From the NCBI RefSeq assembly GCF_037975245.1, contig NC_092571.1, positions 18,810,917 through 18,870,916 of the forward strand: a stretch of DNA of 60,000 bases, read 5' to 3'. Positions 32,606-46,257 of the stretch are shown here, in pieces (position 1 is the first letter of the stretch; each line of letters opens with the position of its first letter). Made by a program: the position numbers and the translations under genes. Source of the stretch: Apostichopus japonicus. Taxonomy: Eukaryota; Echinodermata; Holothuroidea; Aspidochirotida; Stichopodidae. The notes beneath the pieces were generated by a model. That model saw only the letters and a program-made list of their open reading frames with translations, was not told the origin of the DNA and did not search any database.

Positions 32606-33120
32606 TACCGTAACTTTTGCCGAGCTGCTTGTTTGCAAACACTACATAACGCGCAAATGTTGGCTCAGGTTCGAACATAAAGGTAATGAACTGTAGAATA
32701 TAGCGAGAGATATGTACACTAAAGGAACGGGGATTTTGAAGAGTTGGTTGTCGCTGCAAGGTCAAATCACGTAGCTACTACGGAGTTGGCGAGTAGGTAA
32801 GTATATGGGGGTGGTTGAAAGAGGGGCTGGGCGGTGAAAATCGGTTGAAAGGGCAAGGCGGGCGAAAAGCGGGGCGGGTCGGGTCGCCCCTGTAAAACAG
32901 CAAAGCTGGGCACTGGGCCATCTGCCCTATATAGTTTATAGAACATTCACAAAATATAGACATGTGATACGATCGCACCTTTACAATAACACTAGTAAAG
33001 TTGGTCACACAATAAACGCAATTAGTGTTCGATCTTTTTATTGCAAGCTTTTTTTTTCACCGGACGCAAAACGTTTATGGGAACTTGCGTCCTCGCAAAC
33101 TCCTTTTCTCTACTAATACA

Positions 33121-33501
33121 CATAGGCGTAAGAGGTGGGGGGGGCTGCAGCCCCCCCCCCCCACCAAATATTTTTGAAATATTCGGTAAATTGCGATATG
33201 CTGAGAAAATTCGGGCAACTACTAAAAGAAATATAATTTGCAATGTGTTTTTCAATGATTAAACTTATATTATAATCATCATTATTATTGTACCGACTTG
33301 CCCAATAATGATAACTATATGGAAGGGTAATAATTAACGCGGCATATGATTGTATGTTAGTGGCATGCGATGTATACTAACCGATTCATGCCTACATGAT
33401 ATGCACATTGCGCTCGCTCCGCGAAAAAGTTTGGTTATATTTTTCGGCAAGTCGTTCACAGCCCCCCCCCCCCCCAATCAAATTGATCTCCTACGCCTAT
33501 G
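33121..33501. mobile_element. hAT-like MITE 4 (381 bp)
   Basis: Terminal inverted repeats CATAGGCGTAAGAG / CTCCTACGCCTATG (13 of 14), flanked by the exact 8-bp duplication CTAATACA at 33113-33120 and 33502-33509. Subterminal runs of G and C. No transposase. The right ~200 bp recur at 51660-51870. Confidence 0.85.
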
Positions 33502-33509
33502 CTAATACA

Positions 33510-36500
33510 TCATAGTGAAGGATTAATGATCTCCCATGTGTGCTGAAATACTGAACCGAAGGATTACAAGCGATCGAGATACAGTCTCATCAGTAGACAC
33601 AAACAATTGCTATGAATGTTTACGTTGCGTCCATTTTGGCGGGACTGATGATAGATGGCGGGAATGGTGATATTTGACAGCATATGCAGAGCCGTGTTAG
33701 CCACAAATAGCTCATGGACGTTAGTGTCGTGAGATATTTACTTTCTGTTCAGCTTCCTTCTAACGAATTCTTGTAAATGCCGTGTTAATTATAATCAATT
33801 TCATTCAATTCACAACCATTCATTCACTTCTTATAACCCGGGCTCTTTCTTTGTTTTCTTGTTTTTCGTTCTACATTAGTCATATCATATTTATACAAGC
33901 TCACATTACTCTTTTCGTCTCATACTTACTTTGAACATAATTTAAATTCATGTTATAATATGTCTCTCTCGATCCAATATAATTATACCTACTAACAAAC
34001 TTCAAAATGATTACTGATCTATTAATTCTTAACAGACTGTGTTTCATTCTAAAGTGTAATAAATCGTTGTACATTTTCTTTGTATCTCTACCTTTGGTGG
34101 TCTTTTATCTGTAAAGCATTGAAATCAACCAAATTGTATGATCTCACAAAACTTTTTAACATGCTCAATTCTTACAATGTGCCTGTTCATAACAGTATTT
34201 TATATTAATTAATCATATGCATACAATATATATTTCTTGCTGAGTCTCATCATACTGTTATTAAAATAATCATAAAACGTATAATGTCTTCATCCATGCA
34301 CACCTATACTTTGTCTTTTCATAACTGACTTTCTTCGAAGTTTTAGATATAAATAAGTTCATGAAGCCTAGATATAATTGCGTATTATTGCATAATTAAT
34401 ATAAAGGCAACATATTGTAAGTTTAGTCGACACATTCACGAACCTATCAAGTTTTACTTCAAGAGGGATTGGTTATTTAAACTTGTTAAACACGACATTA
34501 TTAAGTCTCAACTCGTGCTCTGTTTTCTAATAAAAGTATGTCTTTGAAACTATCATATAATATTTTACCTTCTGATCATTTGTGTGGGGGGGGGTAGGGA
34601 GTTGTAGGGGGGCAGGGAGTTGGTAGGGCCCTGGTTGGTCCTATATCTGTGTTATTAATATGATTTCACCTTTCCTATGTCTTCTCTTCATAGTTTGATG
34701 TAATATATAAAAAACATATAAAAATTCCTTTGTGAAACCATTTTCCCATCAATACCACATGAACATATTCAAAGTTTCGCTGAAAGTATTACAGTCATAT
34801 CCGTCTTTCATACACTCAGACCTTCATTTGTTAATGTCATGTTTTATATTATTATGAGCTAAATCAGTCAACAGGATCCTTTGTAATAGATAATCAGTGC
34901 CGGGTCATCAAGTGATCAACTTTTCGTTTCATATATATGTCTACCTGATTAAACATCAAATTTTCGATTTTGACTTAACATTTCCACAAAAAAATCGAAA
35001 CACTTAATAAAGCTTTGAAAAATTTGACATAAAATAGTCGAAATTTATAGGCCACCGTAGCATCTACAAAAATGCTTTTAGTTTTATTGAAGACCCCAGC
35101 CTTCAACATTTTTCTCTCCCTCAATTTTTGATTGCTTCCTACGCTAATGGTTTCTTGTCGTCACAAGTTTTCCGTTTATTGACAGGATACATCAGCTTAA
35201 TCTGTTGATAATCTCATTTATGATCTCATTTGCATATATAATTATTGCCTTCATATACAGAACTGTCACCAAATCAACTTCAGATATGTTAAATAAAGGT
35301 ATGTTCAAAGATAGGCAGTCTCAAACTTAACACTTAAAGGGGTGTTTCGGTGGAAGAAATTCTAAAGCATTTTCCGAAGACAAACATATACCACATTGCT
35401 AGTTGAATAGTAATGGCTATATTCTCCAAACAGTCAAGCAAGTAAATTTCCTTTAAATATAATTCTCTTGGTAACGACGCCCTGGTATGTATAGCCTATA
35501 CTTCACACAGGTATGCATCCATGACTTACACATTTTTAAGACAAACAAAATATTTGCAAGTCAATTGTGATTATAATGTCAATATACTTCACCAAAAATG
35601 TAATTTTAGCCAATAATTATTTTGCTAAATTCCAATCTTAACGATAATACCTGATATGTTCTCAATGGGTGCAAGTATACGAAAGTGATGCAGATAAACT
35701 GTGAACCACAAATTGATTGCTACTCTGACCCTATCTTATAATGTTGCAATGCTTTGCTGTATTCCTTACGTCCATTTATTTACATTTTCTGCGCGAGAGA
35801 AACTTTTGTCTCCTGCTTTCACTTGTTTACTTAACGAGTACGTGCTGGTTCCACACTTTGACACAAATTTTCGCCCATCCGCCTAAAGCTCTTTTGTAAA
35901 AAAAAATCCGCACACTGTTATCAGGGAGTTGTTATGGAATCATCTAAAGATTACAGCTTCATTTCAATTCATGGCGTTTTGGTGAGTGATTTAAGGCAAA
36001 GAAAAGAACTTTTAAGTCAGCAGTTTTGTAAATTGGTATGATTATCACCATTTGCTTTTAGCAAATGACTACGCGCAATCATAAACATGCGGAATCTTTC
36101 TTTTTATGCGAGGCCATTTTATCTGGCCTGTTAACACATCACGGTATTACCGTAAACTATCCACTTAAAGGGATGTTCTTGCGGGCTGCAGTTGAATTCT
36201 TTTAAAAATGTGTAAAATCTACAAGATAATAACACGAAAGTAAAGCTATTATAGAACATCTTCCATGCTGATATCACACACTGCACCTACCGTGTTCCAC
36301 TTCCTGGGAGTAAGGGAGGGTTTAGCAGTTGAAATGCTTTGAGATGAGGCAAGACATTGAAATGGGGTCTTCAACTAGTAACAGTGTGGAATATCTTACA
36401 CAGGGCTATACCTTTAACCTAATGACAGGTATCAATATCTGTGGATAATTGTTTAGACGTTTGATTTCGTAATCACACGAAAGTGTCAATACTTGTGGAT

Positions 36501-38489
36501 ATGGTTACGATTTCATAATTACACGAATGTAACATGACATTGGCGTTTACTATAGTTAATAAGTTAGGTTGACCTTCTTCACAGGGCCATAATACATATT
36601 TCTCTTTATGAGCGAACTGTTCAACACAGATTAAAGTTGAACAGGTAAATACGAGTAAGTACCAGATTACCTTTTCAATACAAAGACAGTGTGACATAGA
36701 TCCAAAGACTTTGTGAAAGACACTGCATATGCACCAATTAAGATGATTTATAAATACAATAACGTCTCGCTGTTGTGTACAAATCGTCAGGAATGATATG
36801 GGGCTCATAAAACGACACACTATGGTGGTTAACACTTCTTATCAGTAAATATTGGCACAGTTATAGCTTTATGATATTTAGAGTCGTGGTGCTTGCAAGT
36901 ATTCAGATAAACTACCACTTAGTCAAAAGTGTGAGAAGGTATAAAGACATTCGTATGCATACTCTTTGGAGTTATAAGCAAAGTGAGGCTAAATATGACA
37001 GGGGTTCAACAAACAGTTACTCAAACAGACTATGAACTAAACTGGTACAGAATAGGGAGTGACTGAGTGAGTAAAGTAAAATAGAGACCAACACTGAGTA
37101 AATGAATAGAAAGGACATTAACAGAAACAAAAGCTAGAGTTTATCTGTATACCGTCACCTATTATATACAGCAACTTTATACAGCAATAATTAAACAAAA
37201 GACATGTGTGAATCTCAAGTAAAACAACCATTGTTCATCACACGACCCTGGGTGCTACCAGCAAGGATGAATTTTATTGTCTTGTTTGTGACATACCCCT
37301 GGTCCTTTTATAACCCCTTTAATAAAACATCTTCGAAATGTACCGCTACAACTGTTTGAATATGTTGTTTGGTCACTACCCATAATGTGCGGGAACTAGT
37401 AATATCGTGGTCTTCTGGCGTTCCTTACCAGTACTCTATAGAGGAGATCACCACATAGGCCTATTTTGCACCGAACGCTGTGTATGGAGACCTGGTTTAA
37501 ATATCAAAATAACGATATAATAGCTGAGCTTTGGGGAGGGGGGGGGGATGATGCTCCATGGATAGGAGACAACGGCATTAAATGAGACAACGGCATCAAA
37601 TGAAACAACGGCATAAAAGTAGACAACATCAAAGGAGACAACAACATCAAATGAGACAACATAAAAGTAAACAACAACATTAAATTAGACAACAGCATCG
37701 AAGGAGACAACATCAAAGGAGACAACAAAATACATTGCCCTTTTGGCGTTCCATATAAGTGTGCCTACATGTAGATACAATGTGAGGCTTCCAGTTATCA
37801 AGAGCTACTGCAAGGGCGGTAGGGCCTATATTAGTGAATTTGAGATCTCGAACTAGTACGAATACGTATATACGGTTAATGCAGGCCTACTATGTCACCA
37901 TGTATAAGAACTTCTAATTGTGCAGGTAAACATATGTGGTTACGTATGTATAGGTTATAATGCTATATACAACTAGTTAACAAGTCAAAAGACACAGACA
38001 TATCGTCAAATGGCATGTTTGTGTACACTCACTGGCTGACACACACTCGCTCGCGCGTCTTCATGGCCACTACATATTCGACTAGGCCTATCATGATTCA
38101 TTGACTGAATACATTTTGAATTTATGATTATAAAACTAAAAGTATCGCAACCAAACACCACGGTACATATGTACATCGGCTACATGTATACAATTACAAA
38201 TGCACTGTGTGTTATTGTGTTGTATACTATACACAGTACAATAGGCTACATTACATGTATGTGTTGTGTAGAGCGGAGTCAAGCGAGTAAACAAACGAAC
38301 GAGGACTGCCTATAATTGGCGCAGTAGTTGGGAATAGTTGCTTCACTCTATACTTTCGTTCAAATATACCTACTAAAAGTTCTGGAAAGTTGCTAATGTT
38401 AATATCTTGAATTTGATTGTGTTGATCACTACTGATATCGACAGATTATGGAGGATCCATGTTGAAAACTAAAGTATATCACGTGCTCG
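33510..38489. other. Gene-free AT-rich region
   Basis: No exon, RNA gene or transposon ends recognised. An imperfect repeat of GAGACAACGGCATCAAAT type is at 37559-37730. The longest open frame (120 codons, minus, 36473-36835) has no recognisable domain. Confidence 0.5.
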
Positions 38490-39285
38490 CTGATAACCAA
38501 TCAGAATCGAGGAAATAATTTCAGTGTCAGTTCAGTTTGGGAAAAAAATATTCGCGTCCGGGACGCGCATTTGTTTTTCCCAAACAGGCTTGCAATTGTG
38601 TGTAAATTGTCGCTCATGATTGGTCGGAAAAGTTACGTCATCACCATAAAAACCTTCACTTCGAGGTTACCAAATGTCTGCATCCATGCGTTGCAACGAA
38701 GATACACCCGATCAAAATAACTCGAATCTTTTCGTATCTTTTGAATTGGTTTAGATATATCTAGCACACTAGTTTGTTATGATTGTATTATCTGCTATCA
38801 ATGTTTTCTGTGAAGGTACGATATAACATCGCACAGTGAACATTTTGTACAGGGTGCATCACACATGTGATGTAGACCTTTATGTATAATAACACATACT
38901 GCACACTACACTGTGTTGCGTATATTCAGTCAAGACTCGTGAACTAGCGTCGTGAAGTTAATTTTAGTGTACCCATTCCACGAAACGAATTCCGATTTCA
39001 ATAGAACGGCTCACGAATCTTAGATATCGTAAACACGAACCCAATGGAATGTAGCGTATGCATCATAAGTATAAGGTCAACATGTGTTCCAAGCATTAAA
39101 AATAAGGTTTGACGGGAAACCCCGTAACTAGACTTAATTAAGTGTCAGTGTGTAATTCACTGTATATCTTCGAACTTCCAAACGATGGTCATTATTGGTG
39201 CTGACGTAACCAGTCATCTGATTTGGCTGAAAACTCCGTGATTGCAAACCTGTTTGGGAAAAAACAATCGCTACGCAATGTTTTA
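38490..39285. mobile_element. Inverted-repeat unit with CCAAT and CRE motifs
   Basis: 38560-38650 on plus matches 39190-39280 on minus over ~90 bp at roughly 70% (GTTTTTCCCAAACAGG, TTGCAAT, TTACGTCA). An extra inverted copy of the outer end forms a 51-bp hairpin at 38535-38585. The left arm carries ACCAAT, ATTGGT and TTACGTCA. It could be transposon ends or a promoter-like unit; no flanking duplication found. Confidence 0.4.
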
Positions 39286-39289
39286 GCAA

Positions 39290-39830
39290 GCCGACGTCAA
39301 ATCTTGAACTTGCTTGCGACCGGCGGACGCAAACTTTTTTTTTGACAAACAAACCCCAAGTATACACACTCATAACCAGAAATATGCAAAACAACAAAAT
39401 ACATTCGTGAAACTAAATTTCTTCCAATCCTTCCGATGATTGAATTTGTTTGAAAAAAAATCTTCCAATCCTATAGTATACAGATGATTGAATTTGTTTG
39501 AAAACAAATCAATCCTAACAAAGAACCGCAAGGTACAGAGTTAACGGCGTTTCCATAACAGATATTTTCATGCTAAAAACAGTCAATTACGCCATTCCAA
39601 ATTATCCGTGATCTGATTTTTTTTTTACACAAAATTTTATGAGTTGAGACAATCTATGAATTTGTGGGAAGTTAACATCTCTGATACTGAAAGGGATTTT
39701 TCATCTCACAGTATGTTTGTTCTCTCCGCATTGAGAGTTGCTAAAGAGTGCAGCGTTCATACATCGTCAAAAGAAGCAATTGAAGCTTCAGTTTTTAAAT
39801 CGAAATTACGTAAAAGTTTATTAACATAAT
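39290..39830. repeat. Dispersed repeat, copy 2
   Basis: Same orientation as 31640-32605. Contains a short internal duplication of TCTTCCAATCC...GATGATTGAATTTGTTTG. Confidence 0.7.
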
Positions 39831-40899
39831 GTATGGGAAGCGGTCGAAACTGGCCGGGGGCAAAGGGAACATTTCGTTCCACTTTGACTTAATCTCATGA
39901 ATAAACTTGCATTGGGTAACTGTTAAGTTACGGCAGGGGTTCATAAAAGTTGCGAGCAAGTACTATATACATTTAAGGCGCAAAACATGTCATTGTGTCG
40001 TCGAGATCGATATACGTATAATACTTCCTACATCATTTAAGGAGCTCAATAAAATTAGTTAGAAGTGCATTATTTGTATTCTTGCATTTTCTCTCTAGGG
40101 CTAGGCACTGTTTTATTTTACGTTATACTATAGGGCCTATACACAGCGTATGCATAGCATATAACATTTGTATGCCTTACAGTAGCATGTATATTGTATG
40201 ATGTCTAGGCCAGCATATGGTATAGGTAACTAAAGTCTACGGCCAAATTTCCAGCTTCGGACTCTGACAGTAATTTTTTTTTTGTATATTATTTTCAGGT
40301 TTAATCACTTGTTTTCGTGTATATCATGATAGGCCTATCACTGCAGGCTTCCGTTGCACACAAGCCAAATGTGTTATCAGGGGTTATTATACAGCTTAAA
40401 ACTGTAGTGTGGTCCTGTACAGATATAAAGTGCATTATTTCATGGAGGACTGCAGGAATGCAAGTTTTTTTTCGGAGCACGCAAATATTGTTGAGACGTA
40501 GCATCCGGGGGACACGCAAGTTTTAAAATCCTATTGTGGAGAGCGTTGAAGAGTGTTGATGAAACAATTTCTCTTTTCGTGACCAAAGCAATTCGAATTT
40601 ATCCACCCTTGAGTCAATACAACAAACCACACGATGCCACCCCCCCCCCATCCGGCCTTGGTCCAAACAGAAACTAAACACATCCAGGACAACATCATGA
40701 TTGACGAACCGTAGTACATGTCGCCGGTTCATACACGTTTGAGCGATGTTACATACACTGGATGTATACGGAAAGAAAAATGTGCCACTTATCACAATTC
40801 ATCGGGCTCAGTTAACTATGTTTACAATACAATATTACAGAATAATACGAAGACACATATACATGTCTACTCTACGTGAAATGATATTAGTCAACTTAC

Positions 40900-41216
40900 C
40901 GAAGATAGCAAACAACCCCTAACGTTTCAATTAGTATCGTTATCCCTGTAAAAAAAAAATCACGGATCCACTTCAATGAATACCAGTACTATACCGCTTC
41001 GTTTCTGATGCGACGGGAGAAGATTTTTTTCACAATATTCAAACTGATATGGAAAGGGCATATAATATATGTTCTAGCCCTGACGATAATGAATTTTACT
41101 TTCTCGCGCCAAGAGAGTTGTCTCGACGCTCCTCTCCAGCAGCCTATTGACAGCAGCCGTACTGGGGTTTAGAAGATCCGAAACTAGCGAGCTTAATAAT
41201 ATTAGTGAACGTCAGA
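40900..41216 (-). promoter_or_regulatory. Candidate ABCB1-like 5' leader exon and core promoter
   Basis: On the minus strand TATAAATA (41248-41241) directly follows CACGTG (41256-41251). About 30 nt downstream lies a pyrimidine-rich TCTCTCTCGC start region, and transcription from there would reach a consensus donor TTCG/GTAAGT at 40900/40899. The matching acceptor could be that of coding exon 1 at 30133, giving a 10.8-kb first intron. An alternative leader donor (TTGA/GTAAGT) lies at 41734/41733. No transcript evidence; inferred from signals only. Confidence 0.3.
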
Positions 41217-41299
41217 AGAGCGAGAGAGAGAATAATATACTATTTATATCCACGTGATACTAGCAGATGAAACAGTCGACCTTTGTAACTTGTCTCCAG

Positions 41300-44190
41300 T
41301 TTGTTTGCAACGGTTCAACAATCCCACAGATTTAACGCCGGTCTCTTCACTACGTAATTGCTAAACACTTAAAGTTTTACTGCTGGTTGTGTATATATCT
41401 GTTCTGTGCATGTGAGCGGTAATCACAACCAGCCTGCTTTGATCAAAGGTGAAAACCTCACAGACTGAAAGAGAGGTGAACCGAATCACACCGTGAAGTG
41501 AAGTGAACTGATATTACGTAAGCCTAATGGTGAGCCCTCTGTCACGAATTTCAGTCGAAGAACAGTTTCCTGAAGGTCGCTATACACGATCTGGATTACA
41601 CTGCGCGGTACCACTAATTATATGTAAGACTTCACGATTTTCGAACCTGCATGTAGGTGAGAGGTTGATGTCGTCACAGCTCAATTAATTTCTTTTGCCG
41701 AGGCTACAACAATAAATTATGGAAGCAACTTACTCAACGCACAGTTAAGTCATCAGTGTCATTCTGGCGCTAACAAGGTCACGAGTCTCCACGAGCTATG
41801 AGTGCCTGATGTAGGTAGCGGTATTGCTGGGGAAGTCGTGTGGGGGTGGGTGGGCAAGGGGTCGAGATGGGTGTGAAGTGTATAGGGGATCGGTGAGACT
41901 ACATGAATGTGTACTGAAACCTCTAAACGTTTTCCTGGATGTTTTAATTTATTTTTTTGTAAGAGGGTGTTGATTGACCCTTAACAGTTAACAATATTTG
42001 ACTGACTCAATCAGTCGTCGTCGCATATCCTAATATCATTGCACAAAGCTGTGATCTACAGTAATTACCTATTCACAATAGAGGTAAAAGATGAGCGCAT
42101 GCGTGACAACTGTGTGGAAGTATATATCATATCCGACAAACACATGACTATAAAGAATAACTATTTCTAGGAATAACGGTAAACTAAGGTATCGAGTAAA
42201 TTGGATGTCTTATCATGCAGGAGATGTTAATTCATAGCAGTTATTACTTATTGGGTTTAACATAGAGAGGATATAGTCCTCATTATGTACCGTGCCACCC
42301 ATTCCTCACCATATCCCGTCTCACCTACAAAAATAAACTGACATGCTTTGGGTTGGATGCCGGAAATATTAGTGAACTGGGTATATGGATACAGTGTAGG
42401 CAGTTAACCTACTATATATAAATCGATATAGCGTACTAAATGATTTTATATGTTAGGAGGGAATCTCATGAGGACGTACCCAGCCCTCCCGTCCTTGAAA
42501 TTAAAAAGCGCCTATTAAGTTATTAACTTAAAAGTGCCCGTCTTTGTCAATGATTACCTTTGGTTTTCTGTTCTTTTTGTAACAAATAGAGAATTTTTGT
42601 ATAAAAGTGACCTATTGTTTAAAAATTGAGCAAACTGTAAGCCTATATAAAACGCGCCTTTTTGTCCTGTAAAACGTTCAAATAGGCCTATTGGAATTTT
42701 GAGGTAGTTTTGTGGTTTGTTTCCTCAATACGAAGTCACATATTCATCATTCTTAGGCCACCCTCCCCCCCCCCCTCCTTCCCCAGGTTGAACTCTCTTC
42801 CGCCAATCTGTCTTTTTATTGTGACTTCCCAAAATATTTAGCTCAAGGTTTTGTAAGTGCTTGTTCATAATGGATGCTACGTAGTCAATGTTTACATCAA
42901 GGAAACGTATGGGGCATGGAGAGGGTAAGGGGAGCGAAGAGCGAGTGAGGGTGTCAGAAAACCTCCAAAACAATGCCAAGATAGTGAATGGACTCACTGA
43001 GCCTATAGAGAAACATGTATGATGAGATTTGCAGTATGAAAAGCGAAAAACTTTACAAATACTGATGAAATTATATCTGTTAGGAGCCAATCCTGATTCA
43101 TTTTCACATCATTAATTGGACGTTTACCTGAAGATATATTAATGAACAATCTTCTGTATTTGATTTTCAGGATGTTTGCTAGATTAGTCACCCTTTGTTT
43201 CGAGCATCTGTAATCCATATAAGTCTATGTTTGTTTACAAAGCCTTGTATCGGATAAGGTAAAGATCATTCAAGTTTTTGCCATGCGCATGCGCATGCGC
43301 ATGAGTCAACATTTTCACCCGCATATATTTTATGGTAAACAGTGTCTACATGGTAAACAGTGTCTACCTGATGCACTATCAGAGGTCAAATGAATAAAGA
43401 AATGGATGTGTTCCTTTATTTCTGTCTATCAAATACTTTATACGATACCGCAACCTTTCATATCCCTACCCTGACCCTGCAAAGTGTAAACAGAATGCAT
43501 CATCGTTTGTAATCAATTGTTCTACACATTTTTATTTACGATACAGCGTCGGACTTCCGGTTGCGTAATTTTCTTTGCAAATTGCGGAAGATGGTATAGA
43601 ATGGAAGTTTTCGTAGCGTTTATTTACTTTACTCTGAAAAGGAAACGATGCAACTGTGATTCACTGTGAGCATTTCTAATGGAAATGCATGCGTATCTCT
43701 CTTACTGAATGTTAATGCTAATATTGGTAGCACATTTAATATAATTTCACTTGACCTACATGACTAAATCAGTCAATTAATTTGATTTCTTTGCGAAGGA
43801 ATTACATCCGCTTGAGTTAAACGGCGACATATTGGCCTATCATTTAGATCTGATTAAACCTGTGCCTTAAGCAGTTTATTACCTCATTGCTATTGCCTAA
43901 TGGTTTGTCTGAAAGTTCTATTTCTAAGCATTCTTTCATAAAATCTTTCCATTGGTAATAATGTTTTGTTTTTACATCTTATTACTAATAATACTTCCCG
44001 CTTCAATGAATTGTATATATTGTCAGTATTAGCACTATTTATACGCAGAGGTATATTATTCAAAAGCACTGTTCGCCTTCAGTGTTGTACTTGACATGTA
44101 CACATAATCGTATATAGGACTGAATGATCAGCTAAATATATCGAGTGCTTTAAGTCATTATTAAGATAAAATCATCGTGATTAACAAGAA
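41300..44190. other. Gene-free region upstream of candidate promoter
   Basis: No gene supported. Open frames at 42725-43218 (minus) show no family features. A TGCGCATGCGCA tract lies at 43282-43302. Confidence 0.5.
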
Positions 44191-44191
44191 G

Positions 44192-44234
<43 letters not shown>

Positions 44235-44242
44235 TATATATA

Positions 44243-44293
<51 letters not shown>

Positions 44294-44318
44294 TATATAT
44301 ATATATAGATAGATATAT
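44192..44318. repeat. AT-rich microsatellite
   Basis: (AT)n with ATAGAT interruptions. Confidence 0.95.
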
Positions 44319-44329
44319 AAAGGCTACCT

Positions 44330-46257
44330 CGAAGGTCAATCCATTACTTCATTGATCAGCCTGTGATATACGATATTACCTTGTGTATCATAAAAGCTGT
44401 TTTTCAGCTGCGAGAATACTTGTATATTTACTGCACTGTCCGCTATACACGTTAACCTGTGTTGTTGTAACTTGCACTTCATAATTACAGGAGCTGTTCA
44501 TACCGGGGAGATATAAACACGTCTAGTTTTATGTGCTTTCTTTATATAGCCTACATAATGAATGAACGTTAAATCTCGTGAGAATTGATTCCCTGCACGG
44601 CACATTTCAGTTATTCAGCTGAGGCATATAGCATGGATATATATACATATGGATGTTAGCCAGCAATGCTATATATTATTATTGTAGGGATAACATACTA
44701 AGCATCTAAAAGTGGAAAACAATTGAAATCCAAAGAATTAAATGAAAAGAGAATATTCAGATTTATAGGAACCCACTTGACATCCGTCGGTTGAGACAGA
44801 GAGTAATATAGGTGTTTCTACCCATTACATCAAAATAATAATAACGTAGTGAGTGGATACACCCTCTACCTATCCCTCTTATCCTCCAATCCTTGTCACT
44901 TATCAAACTTCCTCCTGAAGCTCATATTCAGTCGTGTATCCTTTTATTAGTTTGGGACTATGAATGGACGGTAATCCACTAGCCTGAGAAACAACAGGAT
45001 ACCGAAAGTACGTAAAAGCAGATCGTTTACCCCCTCCCCCTCCCCCTCCCCTCAAAACCTACACTGTTAGTTACCCGTGCAACTGATATATATTTGCATA
45101 TATTTAGTTTATGCATGTGTGCGTGCGTGTGTAGCTATATATGCTTTGGGTATATCATGCGTCCCCTTAATATCGGCGCAGTTGAGTTAATCCCCACATT
45201 ATAACGGCATTCACTGGGATCGAGTAGGCCTATCCAATAGGCTGGTGTACAAGCAGTTTTCTGTACTTTCCAAGATAGTAACATGTAGAAATACTACCAG
45301 CTTCTTGGTGAGGATTTTCCATTTAGTGTTTTCATTATTAGTATAATTCTTCCACAGCTTTTACGGCACGGTATTTCACCATGCGGTAGCCTACTACCAT
45401 ATATGTTCGAATTAATTGCAAGGTACAGGCCTACAGCTGAGAATCAGGTGTTGCGCAACACGTCGCAATACATCGCGTGCAACTCAGTTCAGTCAGGCAA
45501 ATGGCGGCAAACTGATGTATAGTAATTACGTCATTCTTACAACGTAGAATGAAATGACGCATCAGTTTAGATTAGCTCATATGTACACAGAGTGACGGAA
45601 TGGTCTATTTTGAGACAGATATACATACAATCACACCGCTCCTGACGAGAGTGTATAGAAATCACACGCGGGATTTATTGCATCATTGCTAAGATCTTTC
45701 GTTTCGTGGAATATATATTTTCTTCTAAAACGTGAGAATGATTAAAATGATAACTGCAATACGGGATTGAATTGCTACATGCTGGATACCGTTGAAAGTT
45801 GATATTAAGGGTGAGGTGTGGGTGGGGGTAGGAGGGGTGTAGAGATTGATAAATATGGGATAGATGTATAAAGAGACGACAACTTTCATGTGCTTCACGA
45901 CTGATGCATGTACCACCTCCACTGTTCCTCCCCCTCATTGCCCCCCCCCCCTTCGGCACCCGCCCTCCAATTTCAACATGATAAAATTACCAAAGGGCTG
46001 GAAGAAAGGGAATGTTCAGTGGTCCTATCCCTTTTATTTTTATGTTTAGAAATGAGCTAGTTCATGGGTACGGTTATTGCGATACCGGTAATTCTTGTTG
46101 TGTAGAGAAAATGGGTTTATACAATTAAATAATGACTTTAGAATGAAGTTTAGTCTTACAATGTTATTCACCAACCTCTCTCCCCATCCCCACAAGAAAA
46201 AAAGCATTTGAGAACTAGTAATGATATAGCTATTCCGGTTTTGAAGATGTTCACCTT
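44330..46257. other. Gene-free region
   Basis: Only short pyrimidine-rich tracts (45030-45055, 45930-45970) were seen; no gene or element recognised. Confidence 0.5.

Noticed and set aside
33021-33262. Open frames with Gly/Pro runs on both strands
   Set aside because: Created by the G- and C-runs at the end of MITE 4; such runs are also prone to length errors.
36473-36835. 120-codon open frame, minus strand
   Set aside because: No recognisable domain, no splice or promoter context, composition like AT-rich non-coding DNA.
42725-43218. Overlapping minus-strand open frames (121 and 71 codons)
   Set aside because: Contain a poly-Gly run from a C-tract and show no family features.
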